Source: Taibaiella sp.
GTDB lineage: Bacteria > Bacteroidota > Bacteroidia > Chitinophagales > Chitinophagaceae
DNA: 64,000 nt
NCBI GenBank assembly: GCA_021740995.1
Contig: JAIOYR010000005.1
Location: 1 to 64,000, forward strand
Direction of reading: 5' to 3'
A model generated the notes under the pieces. That model saw only the letters and a list, made by a program, of their open reading frames with translations. It was not told the DNA's origin and made no database searches. The position numbers were made by a program, and so were the translations under genes. Positions 31,360-40,732 of this stretch are shown piece after piece (position 1 is the stretch's first letter; every line of letters starts with the position of its first letter).

Positions 31360-32277
31360 TTATGAAAATGGCAGTACGGTAGTTTCACTTGGTCTTACTT
31401 TCTCCCGGTGCGCAGGACGTGAAGCGGAGTCTGTTTGATGCTTAACATTGAGTTCCTGCATCAGGCTTGCCATCATCTCTTTTGATGACTCTTTGCCGTG
31501 TTTTTTCTTAGTTATATCGATAGCCTGAGCCACGGGGTCGTTGGCATAGTTGTATATAGTCCATTTACCATCGGCATATTCCAGCGATGTCAGGTTTTCT
31601 ATCCAGTCACCTGAGTTCATATAAATCACATCACCTTTTTTGGTAGCCACTTTTTTTATTTCGGGATGGTGAATATGCCCGCACACCACATAGTCATAAT
31701 CGCTTTCAGCGGCTATTTCGCAAACCGTTTCTTCGAAATCATTAATGAATTTCACTGCGCTTTTTACGGTGTTTTTTACTTTTTTCGAAAAGGACAGCTT
31801 TCCTTTTCCCATTTTTTGAGAGATATAGTTTACAAACCTGTTGATGAGTATAAGTGTGTCGTAGCCTACTGCGCCCAGCTTTGCGAGCCATTTGCTGTTT
31901 TGCATTACCACGTCAAATACATCGCCATGAAACACCCATACGCGCTTGTTGTCTATTTTTAGTGAAAGTTTGTTTACAATCTTTAGTGAGCCCAAATTGA
32001 AGCCTTTGAACCGGCGGAGCATCTCATCGTGGTTGCCGGGTATGTAGTATACCGGCACATCCTTTGCTATGAGCCCTATGATGTGTTTAATCACCATCAT
32101 ATGTGTGGCAGGCCAATAGCGTTTGCTGAATTGCCAGATGTCTATGATATCGCCATTGAGTATGAGTGTCTTTGGCTTTACACTCTTGAGGTAGCGGAGT
32201 AGTTCGGTGGCGTGGCAGCCGTATGTTCCCAGATGTATATCGGACAACACAACAATATCCACTTCTCTTTTTGCCAT
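31360..32277 (-). CDS. Metallophosphoesterase, LpxH/UDP-2,3-diacylglucosamine hydrolase-like
   Basis: This 305-residue calcineurin-like phosphoesterase has all metal-site motifs: DIHLG (residues 13-17), GDIID, GNHD, and the C-terminal GHIHHPE plus HGD (VWVFHGDVFDVV). The DIHLGTYGCHATEL opening and overall layout match the family of predicted LpxH-like UDP-2,3-diacylglucosamine diphosphatases in Bacteroidota, but the C-terminal lysine/serine-rich tail is variable. The start at 32277 fits the family; 6 more codons are open upstream. Whether it is the true LpxH of lipid A synthesis or a paralogue cannot be settled here. Confidence 0.88.
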   Translation of the reverse strand: MAKREVDIVVLSDIHLGTYGCHATELLRYLKSVKPKTLILNGDIIDIWQFSKRYWPATHMMVIKHIIGLIAKDVPVYYIPGNHDEMLRRFKGFNLGSLKIVNKLSLKIDNKRVWVFHGDVFDVVMQNSKWLAKLGAVGYDTLILINRFVNYISQKMGKGKLSFSKKVKNTVKSAVKFINDFEETVCEIAAESDYDYVVCGHIHHPEIKKVATKKGDVIYMNSGDWIENLTSLEYADGKWTIYNYANDPVAQAIDITKKKHGKESSKEMMASLMQELNVKHQTDSASRPAHREKVRPSETTVLPFS

Positions 32278-32426
32278 GGGGTCCCTGCTCAGCACATTTG
32301 GTTATACAAAATGACAATTTTAGTATAAAGGGAATATGATGAGCCTGTTAAGTGAATATTAAATGTATTGCGCCAGACATAGAGGAGCAATTGCAATTAA
32401 TCTTAGTGTATGTTTCACTTTCATTT

Positions 32427-33218
32427 TCACTGATTGAAGTTGATACGTACTGTATGATAATCGAGCGCTGTTGTATCCCCCTTCTCGAGCCCGAATAGTT
32501 CCAAAGCGGAGCCGTGATTGACAGCTACTTCTAAAAAGCCTGCCTTATTGAACCTGCAGAGCGGCTCGCCAATGGCAACATCGTTGTAGTGCCGGCTCAC
32601 AGATGTAATGTTCTGCCCTTTGAAAGTTCTTATTTTAAACTGCCTGTTATGCTGTAAGTTGTCAAATTCTTTTTGAGTAATGTTTACCACAATATTATTG
32701 TATCTGTCGGCATAGAGTGCCCTGCAGACCACATTGATGGGGGTGACGTGTGGCGGTGGGAGCGGAGGCTGTGAAGTAAGTGCGAACCCGCTATCCAGCA
32801 TATTCTCCCCTGGGGGCAGTGTATGAATCAAATCCGCAGCATCGCTGAGCCATTGGGTGAAGTCGTATGGCTTTGTGTATTGATGGCAAAGCTTTACTGT
32901 TGCCATTGTGTCTATGCCAAGTGCAGCGGGTAATAGACCATTATCAGGAGCTATGAAATAATACCCTTCTTTTTTCGCCAAAATCATTCGTGGTTGTCTT
33001 TCTGTAAAGACCGCTACCGGAATTAAGTGCACTGTGCCTTGAGGAAAAGTATTGTATGCTGTAGAAAGTAGGTAAGCCGCCTCCCGCCAGTTGTGACGGG
33101 ATACACCATGTGAAATGTCTACCACTTCAGCATCGGCAATAGTGTGTATTAATGCAGCCCTGGCGGCAGCAACAGCGGCATCTTTAGTACCCAAATCAGA
33201 CAGCAGTGTAATTAACAT
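32427..33218 (-). CDS. SAM hydrolase (DUF62) / SAM-dependent halogenase family protein
   Basis: This 263-residue protein is of the S-adenosyl-L-methionine hydroxide adenosyltransferase family (DUF62). The N-terminal block ITLLSDLGTKDAAVAAARAA, the DISHGV motif and the FIAPDNGLLPAALG motif match the family's (T)DFG, VDITH and APDNG signatures. Members split SAM into adenosine and methionine using water; the fluorinase and chlorinase are relatives. Here the usual DFG aspartate-phenylalanine is DL, and VDPGVGT is replaced by PVAVFTERQ, so the substrate may be atypical. It sits 33 bp after the TMTC-like gene on the same strand. Confidence 0.88.
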   Translation of the reverse strand: MLITLLSDLGTKDAAVAAARAALIHTIADAEVVDISHGVSRHNWREAAYLLSTAYNTFPQGTVHLIPVAVFTERQPRMILAKKEGYYFIAPDNGLLPAALGIDTMATVKLCHQYTKPYDFTQWLSDAADLIHTLPPGENMLDSGFALTSQPPLPPPHVTPINVVCRALYADRYNNIVVNITQKEFDNLQHNRQFKIRTFKGQNITSVSRHYNDVAIGEPLCRFNKAGFLEVAVNHGSALELFGLEKGDTTALDYHTVRINFNQ

Positions 33219-33251
33219 TCGGATTATTATTGTGGCAAAGGAAATATTTGT

Positions 33252-35285
33252 TTATTGCTGTTTCAGCATTTGAATATATTCCGGTTGCATTTGTCTGAAG
33301 CCTAATGCAATTGCCTGGTCTACATCCTGCATGGCGGCGCGCTTATTGCCCCTCTGTGTATGAACGAATGAACGGGCATAATATATCTCTCCCATTCCGG
33401 GATTAAGGAGTAATGCGGCTTCGAAATCTCTCATCGCTTCATCCAGCCGCTTGAGCCGGGTTAGCAGTCTTCCTCTGTTGAGGTAGGGTGCATACATGTC
33501 GGGGTTTTGCGAAATGGCTATTCCATACTCTTTTAATGCAGAGTCTGGTCTTCTGGTCATATCGAAGAAGTTGCCGTAATTGCTATGCACTTCCGGAAAA
33601 TAGGGTTTCAGCGCAATTGCATTGCGAAAGCAGACGCCTGATGAGTCTATGTTTTGCGTAATGGCATAGATGATTGCGAGGCCCAGATATGCATTGGCGG
33701 TGCCTTCTTTGTCATTCAGGGTTAGCGCTTTGTAATAGTATTGTTTTGCTTCGGGGAATTTGCCGGATGCTCTGTGCAATTCGCCTAATGAAACATGCGG
33801 GTTGGCAAACCCCTTGTCGAGTTCTATTGCCTTGCTGAGCAGGTAGTAGGAAGAGTCGTAGAACACTCTGCGTTCTGCATCATTCACGCTTTCATTGAAT
33901 TTATTGAAATAATGAAACCCCAGATTATTGTAGGCATTAGGAGCGAGTGGTTGTTTTTCAATCTCATCGCGCCAAAGGCTGGCTGTGTCGTACCATGCTT
34001 TACAGCGCTCTGTAGTAAGCGTGCCAATGTATAAGGCGTATACACAAATAGCAGATAAGGCGATGTAGCCTGTTTGGCGCTTAGCTTCATCTTCAAAGAA
34101 TCCCGAAATCAACCATCCTGCCATGAAAAACAAACCCAGATAGGGTATGTAAGAGTATCTGTCAGCGACAATAGCACCACCTACCGGCAGGAATTGGAGT
34201 AGCAAAGCTATATTGACCAGGAAAAAGAGGGCACCGAATACTACAACCCTGTTTTTGCGAAAATGCCAAACGGAGTACAGTATACCTAATGTGGCCACTG
34301 GATATAAATAATATAGAAAAGGTAACGTGCCATCTACCTTTGGGGGGTAGGGGTAAAAGCAACTAAGCCCTACGGGCACCACAGCCTTCCATAGGTAGGT
34401 GATAAAGGCGTAGCCGCCAAGAGCGGTTCTTTCAAAAATATTGTAGGTCACGTTTTGTGTAGAGATGGAGCCGAACGCTTTCTGGTCTATGAGCGACCGT
34501 ATACCAAATGCTACTGCAATGGCAAATAGTGGCAGTTTCTCCAACAGCACCCGCTTGTTCCACGCTCTGCGCTCGTAGTAGTCTACAAGTAATAAGGTAA
34601 GTGGCAGTGTTACGGCTACCGGTTTAGACAGCAGAGAGCAGATGAATAGTGCTATCACGGCAGCGTACCATTTCCATTCCTTGGAGCCTATGGCTCTGAT
34701 GTAATATACATAGCTGATACATGCTGCCATATAAAATGTGCCATAGAGTACATCTTTTCTGCCGGCAAGCCATGCTACAGACTCTACGTGCATAGGGTGC
34801 AGCCCAAACAGCAAAGCCGCTACAAAAGCGGCTACTGTGCGCCGAGTGAGTAATAGTACAAAGAAATATACCAGAACCGTAACAAGCAGATGAAGCAGCA
34901 CACTATCGAGATGGTATAACCAGGGCTCCAGACGAACATAGCTATATTCTATGGCATAACTGAGTATAGTAAGAGGATGATAGTTGCCCATGATGGGCGT
35001 AGAAAAAATAAGGTTCAACCCTTCAGATGACGTGTCTTTTATGAGTGCGTTATCTCTTATATAGCCTGGGTCATCCCAGTTGGTAAGCTGGTTATAGAGG
35101 CAGACTTTATAAAACAGCCAGGAAACTAAGGCAACGCAGGCTGCTAATGCTATATGCAGTTTGTTTCCTGCAAGTATGGACTTGCCAGTTGTATTGTCAA
35201 CTGACTTTTTCCCGGGTGTTGTGGGTTGAGGTTTGCCTCCAGTATTGATGTTTGTTGCCGGTTGTTTATTTTTATTCTTCGCCAT
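33252..35285 (-). CDS. TMTC-like membrane protein: GT-C-type helices plus TPR repeats
   Basis: This 677-residue protein has a basic, glutamine/asparagine-rich N-terminus, then about ten transmembrane helices from residue 45 to 420, with the GT-C-like acidic motif NWDDPGYI in the first loop and the HPMHVESVAWLAGRKDVLYG segment typical of TMTC/DUF1736 proteins. The C-terminal part (about 440-677) is a run of TPR repeats (AYNNLGFHYFNKF, ANAYLGLAIIYAIT, PYLNRGRLLTRLKRLDEAMRDFEAA). Eukaryotic TMTC proteins O-mannosylate cadherins; bacterial relatives are thought to glycosylate exported proteins or lipids, but no substrate is known here. Confidence 0.85.
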   Translation of the reverse strand: MAKNKNKQPATNINTGGKPQPTTPGKKSVDNTTGKSILAGNKLHIALAACVALVSWLFYKVCLYNQLTNWDDPGYIRDNALIKDTSSEGLNLIFSTPIMGNYHPLTILSYAIEYSYVRLEPWLYHLDSVLLHLLVTVLVYFFVLLLTRRTVAAFVAALLFGLHPMHVESVAWLAGRKDVLYGTFYMAACISYVYYIRAIGSKEWKWYAAVIALFICSLLSKPVAVTLPLTLLLVDYYERRAWNKRVLLEKLPLFAIAVAFGIRSLIDQKAFGSISTQNVTYNIFERTALGGYAFITYLWKAVVPVGLSCFYPYPPKVDGTLPFLYYLYPVATLGILYSVWHFRKNRVVVFGALFFLVNIALLLQFLPVGGAIVADRYSYIPYLGLFFMAGWLISGFFEDEAKRQTGYIALSAICVYALYIGTLTTERCKAWYDTASLWRDEIEKQPLAPNAYNNLGFHYFNKFNESVNDAERRVFYDSSYYLLSKAIELDKGFANPHVSLGELHRASGKFPEAKQYYYKALTLNDKEGTANAYLGLAIIYAITQNIDSSGVCFRNAIALKPYFPEVHSNYGNFFDMTRRPDSALKEYGIAISQNPDMYAPYLNRGRLLTRLKRLDEAMRDFEAALLLNPGMGEIYYARSFVHTQRGNKRAAMQDVDQAIALGFRQMQPEYIQMLKQQ

Positions 35286-35313
35286 GCCGCATAAAAATAC
35301 TTAAAAGTTATTT

Positions 35314-35346
35314 GTAAAAATAAGGGCTACCGAAAAATGGTAGCCC
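35314..35346 (-). terminator. Intrinsic terminator of the Ig-repeat gene
   Basis: GGGCTACC / GGTAGCCC (35324-35331 with 35339-35346) with a 7-nt loop is followed on the minus strand by TTATTTTT. It lies 24 bp beyond the stop of the large T9SS gene. Confidence 0.88.
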
Positions 35347-35370
35347 TCAAGGTATTGCGTTACTATTATT

Positions 35371-38300
35371 CTATTGTCTTTTTACCAGCTTCTGCACTTT
35401 TACCTGCTGCCCGTTATCGTTGAACAGGGTAATGAGGTAAAGTCCGTCGGCGAGATTGCGGATGCTTATTTCTTTAGCATTTTCTTTATCTATAAGCACT
35501 TTGCCATCTATGCTGCTTACAATAGCCCGAACATTGATACCTGCTTCTATAAATACTGTTTCAGTAGCCGGATTGGGGTAAATGCTGATAGCGGTATTGC
35601 TTAGCTCAGTTATGCCCGTAGTGCCGCCGCCCTTCCAGTCGGTGAGTACATATACCGCAGATACCGACTGGCAGCCATTGGTGTCTGTAACTGCTACCTT
35701 ATAGTTGCCATTACCGGTAATAGGAGTGCTGTATGCAGTAGCTCCTGCTATAGGCGTCAAATTTTTGTACCATTGGTAGCTTACATATATAGTAGCGGTT
35801 CTCATGCTGGCGCCCGAAATAGCAATTGGCGGATTGGGCAGCGGCATTTCGTTTACAGATACAGTTGAAGTAGCTATAGTGCAACTCGACGGTACTGATA
35901 TCTGGCAGGAATAAAGACCAGCCGCAGTGGCACTATAAGTGGGTGAGGTAGCACCTACAATGGCTGCACTGTTAAAGAACCACTGGTAGGTAATAGCGCT
36001 GCCCAGTGTAGAAGCACTGGTAGACAACAGGGAACTGCCACCCCAGCAGAATTTGGCAGGAGTGAGTGTAAGTACGGTGGGGGCTGCAACTACAGTGACT
36101 ACGGTATCTGCGTGAGTCATGTCTGAACAGCCTGTAAGCAAATCAGTAACCCGAACACGGTAACCACCACTCATGTTGGCTACATAGCCCAGACTATTAG
36201 CACCCGCAATTGCTAGAGAACCTCTGTACCACTGATAGGCAAAGCCAGGAACGGAAGTAAGCACCACACTGCCACCTGCACAGAAAAGCAATGGGCCGCC
36301 TGTAGTTATAGTCACATCGGGCAGCGGGTTTACATTTACTATCGTCGTTAAAGTAGTAGTAGTGCAACCGAAAGAATTTGTTACTTCGGCATAATAGCTT
36401 TCAGCCGCAGTAGCAGTAAACGAAGTTCCTGTTGCGCCGGTAATAGCACCAGCGGTGTTGAACCACTGATAGGTATAGCCGGTACCCGAATCAGCGGTAA
36501 GTGTTACGTTCCCGCCGTTACAGAAGGTAATTGGGCCTGAAGCGGTAACCACATTAACCGGAGTCGGATTGACAGTAATTACTTCAGGAGCAGATACCGC
36601 CCAGCAGCCAGCGCTGTTGATAACACGAACTGTATAGCTGCCGCTTGCAGTGGCATTATATACGCTGTTTGTGGCGCCGGCAATTGCAGTGCCTGCAAGT
36701 TCCCACTGGTAGGTAAGTCCAACACCAGTATTAGCATTGAGTGTTACGGGTGTGCCTGCACAGGTGGTAGCTGAGCCACCTGGTAATGTAATAGTGGCAA
36801 TCGCCGGTAACACTGTAACGGTTTGTGGAGGTGATAACAGGGAACAACCTGCAGTAGCACTTACCCGAACCTGATAACTACCGGTAGTGCTGGCAATATG
36901 TGTGGGAGATACTGCGCCGGATATCGGTGTGCCTCCTACAAACCACTGATAAGTAACGCCGGGTGTAGTGCTGGCTGTAAGTGTTACAAAATCGCCGGGA
37001 CATAGTATGGTATCGCCGATTGGTGTAATAGCTGAAGGTGGCGCAGGCGATACGGTCACAATCGTGGTGCTGATACAGGTAGTAGGGAGGGTGTATGTAA
37101 TTATAGTAGTGCCGTTGGCAACACCTGTTGCTATGCCCGTACCCAGACCTATGGTAGCCACAGCCGGAGTGCCACTTTGCCAGGTGCCACCTAAAGAAGA
37201 ATTGGTGAGCGTAATGTTAGTAGCCGGGCATAGTGTGCCTGGCCCGCCTATAGCTGCCGGTAGCGAATTGACTGTAATAGTGCGGGTGCGAGTACAACCC
37301 GTGCTGATTGTGTAAGTAATATTTGCTGTGCCGACACCGTTGCCGGTTACTATTCCTGTAGCTGCTCCTACGGGTGCATCTACTATATCGCTGCTGGTCC
37401 ATGTTCCGCCAGCCGGCGTGCTGTTGAGTGTTGTGGTAAGACCGAGGCACACAGTTGGTGTTCCGGTAATAGTTCCCGGTAAAGCATTTACAGTAATGAC
37501 TCTGGTGCGGTCGCAGCCAAGGCTTGTATACGTAATGGTAGTGGTGCCGGCCGTAAGGCCATTGAGTACACCGGCTGCGCTGATAGTTCCTACTGCCATA
37601 TCGCTGCTGCTCCATGCTCCTACAAGTGGCAGGGGTGTTGCGCTAAGTGTAATACTAGCATTGACACACACTGCCCCTGCACCAGTAATAACACCCGGTA
37701 AATTATTGACAGTAACCGTAAGAGTAGCCGAGCAGCCATTTGCGGTTGTGTAACTTATGATGGCTGTGTTTGCTATATTACCTGTAACTAGACCTGCTGC
37801 ATTTACTGATGCTATGCCAGCGTTACTGCTGCTCCAGGTGCCCAGTGGAGTAGTATTGCTCAAAGTAGTTGTTTGGCCGAGGCAAACTGTGGCTGTACCT
37901 GTAATAGTGGCAGGTGTAACTAACACTGTAACAACCGCAGTAGCGGAACAACCGGTGCCTATAGTATATAAAATAGTAGTAGTACCTGCTGTAAGACCTG
38001 CAACAACGCCGGTAGCTGCGTCTATAGTGCCTACTGTCGATACGCTGCTGCTCCATGTGCCGCCTGCGCTTGTGTTGTTAAGATCGGTAGTGCTGCCTTC
38101 GCAAACCGTGAGCGCTCCGGTGATTGCCGGTGGTAAAGGAGAAACAGTAACTATTGCTGTGCGACGGCAGCCTGTGCCCAATGAATAACTAATAGTAGTG
38201 GTGCCGGATGATATACCAGCTACTACTCCAGCGGTCGAAACTGTGCCTACAGCAAGGTCTGATGATGCCCAGGCCCCGCCGGGGTATAAGCTGGTAAGTG

Positions 38301-40326
38301 CAGTAGTAAAGCCAACGCAAACTGAGGGCGTGCCCAGTATGGGGGTAGGCGTAGGGTTAACGGTTGCGATAGCGGAACGGAAACACCCACTAGGCATGAT
38401 ATATGTAACAACGGATGTGCCGGGCAATATGCCTGTGAATACACCAGTTGCGGCATTGATGGATCCTATTGCCGGTGCGCTGCTGCTCCATGTACCACCT
38501 GCCAATATATTGGTGAGTGTTGTTGTGGCTTCCTGACAAACTGAGAGCGTGCCACCTATGCTGCCCGGTTGGGCGTTTACGGTGACTTCCTGAGTTACCA
38601 AACAGCCTGTTGTTAATCTGTAAGTAATCAATGCAGTGCCAGCAGTATTACCTATGAAAAGTCCTGCATCAGTAATTGTTGCCACAGTTTCGTTGCTGCT
38701 GGCCCAGAAGCCATCAACAGGTCCGCTGCTGGAGAGCGTGGTAGAAAGCCCCTCGCACACTGAGAAAATACCGGTAATTGGTGTGGGATTAGTATTTACC
38801 GTAATGGTAATAGTGACAAAACAGCTGCTGGGGAAAGTATATGTGATGTCTGCAGTGCCAGGTGATATTGCTGTTACTTCTCCGGTAGAGACATCTACAG
38901 TGCCCACAGCCACGTCGCTGCTGGACCATGTGCCTCCAGGCACTGTGTTAAGAAAAGTATATACATCTCCTTCGCACATGGTAGGGAATCCGCTGATGGG
39001 TGCAACAGGATTTACTGTAACTATGGCTGTAGAAAAACAACCACTGGGCAGCCTGTAACTAATCATTGTTGTACCGGCAGTGATGCCACTGACAACTCCC
39101 GTCGCAGGATTCACTGTGGCTACTGCAGTCACAGTGCTGCTCCATGTGCTACCAGCAACTGCAGGCAGTGCAGACAATGTGGTTGTTTCGCCCATACAAA
39201 CGCTCAGTGTACCTGTAATAGGGGGTGCCAGAGGCAATGGATTAACGGTAACTACTTCTGTAACCTCGCAAGAGCCGGAAGTATAAGTGATAATAGTAGT
39301 ACCGGAAGCAATGCCGGTAACCAAACCTGTAGCGGCACCAACTGTAGCCACTGAGGGAGTGCCACTGGTCCAAACACCGCCCGTAAGCGGATTGCTTAAT
39401 GCCAATGTAAGGCCAATACATGTGCTGGAGCCGCCGGTAATTTCAGGGCAACTTGATGTTAGCGAAAACTCATCGAAATATGCGTTTTGTGCATCCGGTC
39501 CTAAGCCAGCGTAGGTAACTGAGTAGTTGCCCAGAAAACCAAAGGTAGTCATAGGGATAGAAGTCAAAGTTGCGTCGATAGTGCTACCAACAGCTACCGA
39601 TACTCCGGAAGAAGGGTCAGCGAAAGCGCCTACACCGTCGTCGCGGATGTATAAAGTCCATTGGTCAATTGTAGATTCATAGATCACTTTTACGCTTGCA
39701 TAGTTTGTAGGGCCGGTAAGTGCTGCCCCGGAAGCAACTAATGTAGTAACAGTGCCTGTGAGGCCGCCGCTATACCTTACCAGTTGCAAGCCCGATGGCA
39801 ATGCCGGATTGAAAGTTACAGCGTATCCGTCACCCATCATCCGTATGTTTGCATCAGTGCCTGCCAATACTACAGCAGCATTGTTTTGGCCATCGGCAAA
39901 ACCTGTTGCGGGTAAACTGGTTCTGATGTTAAACGTCCAGGTTAGCAACTCATCGTTAAGAGAGAGCGTAGGATTGAAAGGTGCTAAGTAACCTGCAAGG
40001 CTGGCTGTAGCAGCCGCAAAACCATTGTTTGTTGTTCCGGTAACTGTAGCTACTGATACCGCAGCTGCAAGCTGATTGTCTGTAAGATCAAGCACGGTGC
40101 CAAAAGTACCTCCCACTTGTATGCCGGCAGCGCTACCCGAGGTTGCATCTGTACTGCCTGTCATTACCGTAAATGGTATTAGTGGCGTGCCACCGGGAGG
40201 AAAAGGTGGGAATCCATCAACTCCGGGAAAGCTATTGGAATAAACTACAGTCTGAGCATATGTGTGCTGCACTTTAAATAGCAAAAGCATCATACATAAC
40301 GCTGAAAAACGTAACAATTTCTTCAT
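35371..40326 (-). CDS. Giant secreted Ig-like repeat protein with T9SS type A sorting domain
   Basis: This 1651-residue protein has a signal peptide (MKKLLRFSALCMMLLLFKVQ, cleaved near TYAQ), an N-terminal lectin/laminin-G-like domain (about residues 27-290, ending FDEFSLTSSCPEI), eleven tandem BIg2-type units of about 73 residues (GTWSSS..V.T.....GVV.G...GTT.I.Y), six Ig-like units each carrying a YQW motif, and a T9SS sorting domain (SIYPNPATETVFIEAG ... QQVKVQKLVKRQ). It is probably a surface adhesin or matrix protein. Conserved cysteines open and close most BIg2 units, suggesting disulphides. The gene stands alone. Confidence 0.92.
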   Translation of the reverse strand: MKKLLRFSALCMMLLLFKVQHTYAQTVVYSNSFPGVDGFPPFPPGGTPLIPFTVMTGSTDATSGSAAGIQVGGTFGTVLDLTDNQLAAAVSVATVTGTTNNGFAAATASLAGYLAPFNPTLSLNDELLTWTFNIRTSLPATGFADGQNNAAVVLAGTDANIRMMGDGYAVTFNPALPSGLQLVRYSGGLTGTVTTLVASGAALTGPTNYASVKVIYESTIDQWTLYIRDDGVGAFADPSSGVSVAVGSTIDATLTSIPMTTFGFLGNYSVTYAGLGPDAQNAYFDEFSLTSSCPEITGGSSTCIGLTLALSNPLTGGVWTSGTPSVATVGAATGLVTGIASGTTIITYTSGSCEVTEVVTVNPLPLAPPITGTLSVCMGETTTLSALPAVAGSTWSSTVTAVATVNPATGVVSGITAGTTMISYRLPSGCFSTAIVTVNPVAPISGFPTMCEGDVYTFLNTVPGGTWSSSDVAVGTVDVSTGEVTAISPGTADITYTFPSSCFVTITITVNTNPTPITGIFSVCEGLSTTLSSSGPVDGFWASSNETVATITDAGLFIGNTAGTALITYRLTTGCLVTQEVTVNAQPGSIGGTLSVCQEATTTLTNILAGGTWSSSAPAIGSINAATGVFTGILPGTSVVTYIMPSGCFRSAIATVNPTPTPILGTPSVCVGFTTALTSLYPGGAWASSDLAVGTVSTAGVVAGISSGTTTISYSLGTGCRRTAIVTVSPLPPAITGALTVCEGSTTDLNNTSAGGTWSSSVSTVGTIDAATGVVAGLTAGTTTILYTIGTGCSATAVVTVLVTPATITGTATVCLGQTTTLSNTTPLGTWSSSNAGIASVNAAGLVTGNIANTAIISYTTANGCSATLTVTVNNLPGVITGAGAVCVNASITLSATPLPLVGAWSSSDMAVGTISAAGVLNGLTAGTTTITYTSLGCDRTRVITVNALPGTITGTPTVCLGLTTTLNSTPAGGTWTSSDIVDAPVGAATGIVTGNGVGTANITYTISTGCTRTRTITVNSLPAAIGGPGTLCPATNITLTNSSLGGTWQSGTPAVATIGLGTGIATGVANGTTIITYTLPTTCISTTIVTVSPAPPSAITPIGDTILCPGDFVTLTASTTPGVTYQWFVGGTPISGAVSPTHIASTTGSYQVRVSATAGCSLLSPPQTVTVLPAIATITLPGGSATTCAGTPVTLNANTGVGLTYQWELAGTAIAGATNSVYNATASGSYTVRVINSAGCWAVSAPEVITVNPTPVNVVTASGPITFCNGGNVTLTADSGTGYTYQWFNTAGAITGATGTSFTATAAESYYAEVTNSFGCTTTTLTTIVNVNPLPDVTITTGGPLLFCAGGSVVLTSVPGFAYQWYRGSLAIAGANSLGYVANMSGGYRVRVTDLLTGCSDMTHADTVVTVVAAPTVLTLTPAKFCWGGSSLLSTSASTLGSAITYQWFFNSAAIVGATSPTYSATAAGLYSCQISVPSSCTIATSTVSVNEMPLPNPPIAISGASMRTATIYVSYQWYKNLTPIAGATAYSTPITGNGNYKVAVTDTNGCQSVSAVYVLTDWKGGGTTGITELSNTAISIYPNPATETVFIEAGINVRAIVSSIDGKVLIDKENAKEISIRNLADGLYLITLFNDNGQQVKVQKLVKRQ
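35640..37030 (-). repeat. Six Ig-like YQW units in the T9SS adhesin
   Basis: Six related coding units each hold a 'TYQWF..G..I.GAT' segment and a tyrosine-rich strand ending in a cysteine. They follow the BIg2 block directly. Confidence 0.8.
37030..39435 (-). repeat. Eleven tandem BIg2-like coding repeats
   Basis: Eleven units of about 220 bp share a C-x-G-xTTTL-opening, a GTWSSS core, a TGVV..G segment and a closing VTVNP. DNA identity between units is visible but interrupted, so they have diverged rather than being freshly duplicated. Confidence 0.85.
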
Positions 40327-40712
40327 AATAAAAGTATTTCAATATTATCAGTTAGCAAGGTAAGAATTAATACAATAATTTTCAAGAAATATTTTAGTAA
40401 AACGACTGTATGTAATGAATGCTTGCCATGCAGTAAATTGATTAATAATATTTGCAATGCAAATGTTATTAATCAATAGTTTATATTATTCAGGATGAAT
40501 TATTTCTACAAGACGTGTAGCGAAAACTTGTTCAAAAAAAGCAGGTCAGTATGTAGAAAAATCTGTCTGAATCCAGGGCGATAGGATGAGTAAATCTTTA
40601 TAGTGTTTCAGTAAAGATTTGCAGTCTGTTATTATCAGGCTATAGATACATAATTGCCTTAAAAGATGATGGATTGAAACCGGTATATGGATAGGATGGA
40701 AGAACATGTGCG
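40327..40712. other. Intergenic region with two strong inverted repeats
   Basis: A 386-bp AT-rich gap between the Ig-repeat gene and the response regulator gene. It contains a near-perfect 41-bp palindrome at 40437-40477 and the left arm of a 17-bp inverted repeat that overlaps the receiver gene's stop. No gene is seen. Confidence 0.7.
40437..40477. repeat. 41-bp near-perfect palindrome
   Basis: The 20-nt left arm ATTGATTAATAATATTTGCA and the 20-nt right arm are complementary except at one position (T/C), with a single A between them. It lies 111 bp upstream of the Ig-repeat gene start. It could be an operator, a terminator-like hairpin or a short palindromic element. Confidence 0.8.
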
Positions 40713-40732
40713 TTACATCCTATCCATATACC
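40682..40732 (-). terminator. 17-bp perfect inverted repeat at the receiver gene end
   Basis: GGTATATGGATAGGATG at 40682-40698 is the exact reverse complement of 40716-40732, which encodes the last residues of the receiver protein (WYMDRM). The loop is 17 nt. On the minus strand no T-run follows, so if it ends transcription it is not a classical intrinsic terminator. Confidence 0.5.

Noticed and set aside
35371-40326. Repeat-rich DNA considered as a mobile or intergenic repeat element
   Set aside because: The repeats are coding BIg2/Ig-like units inside one intact open frame with a signal peptide and T9SS domain.
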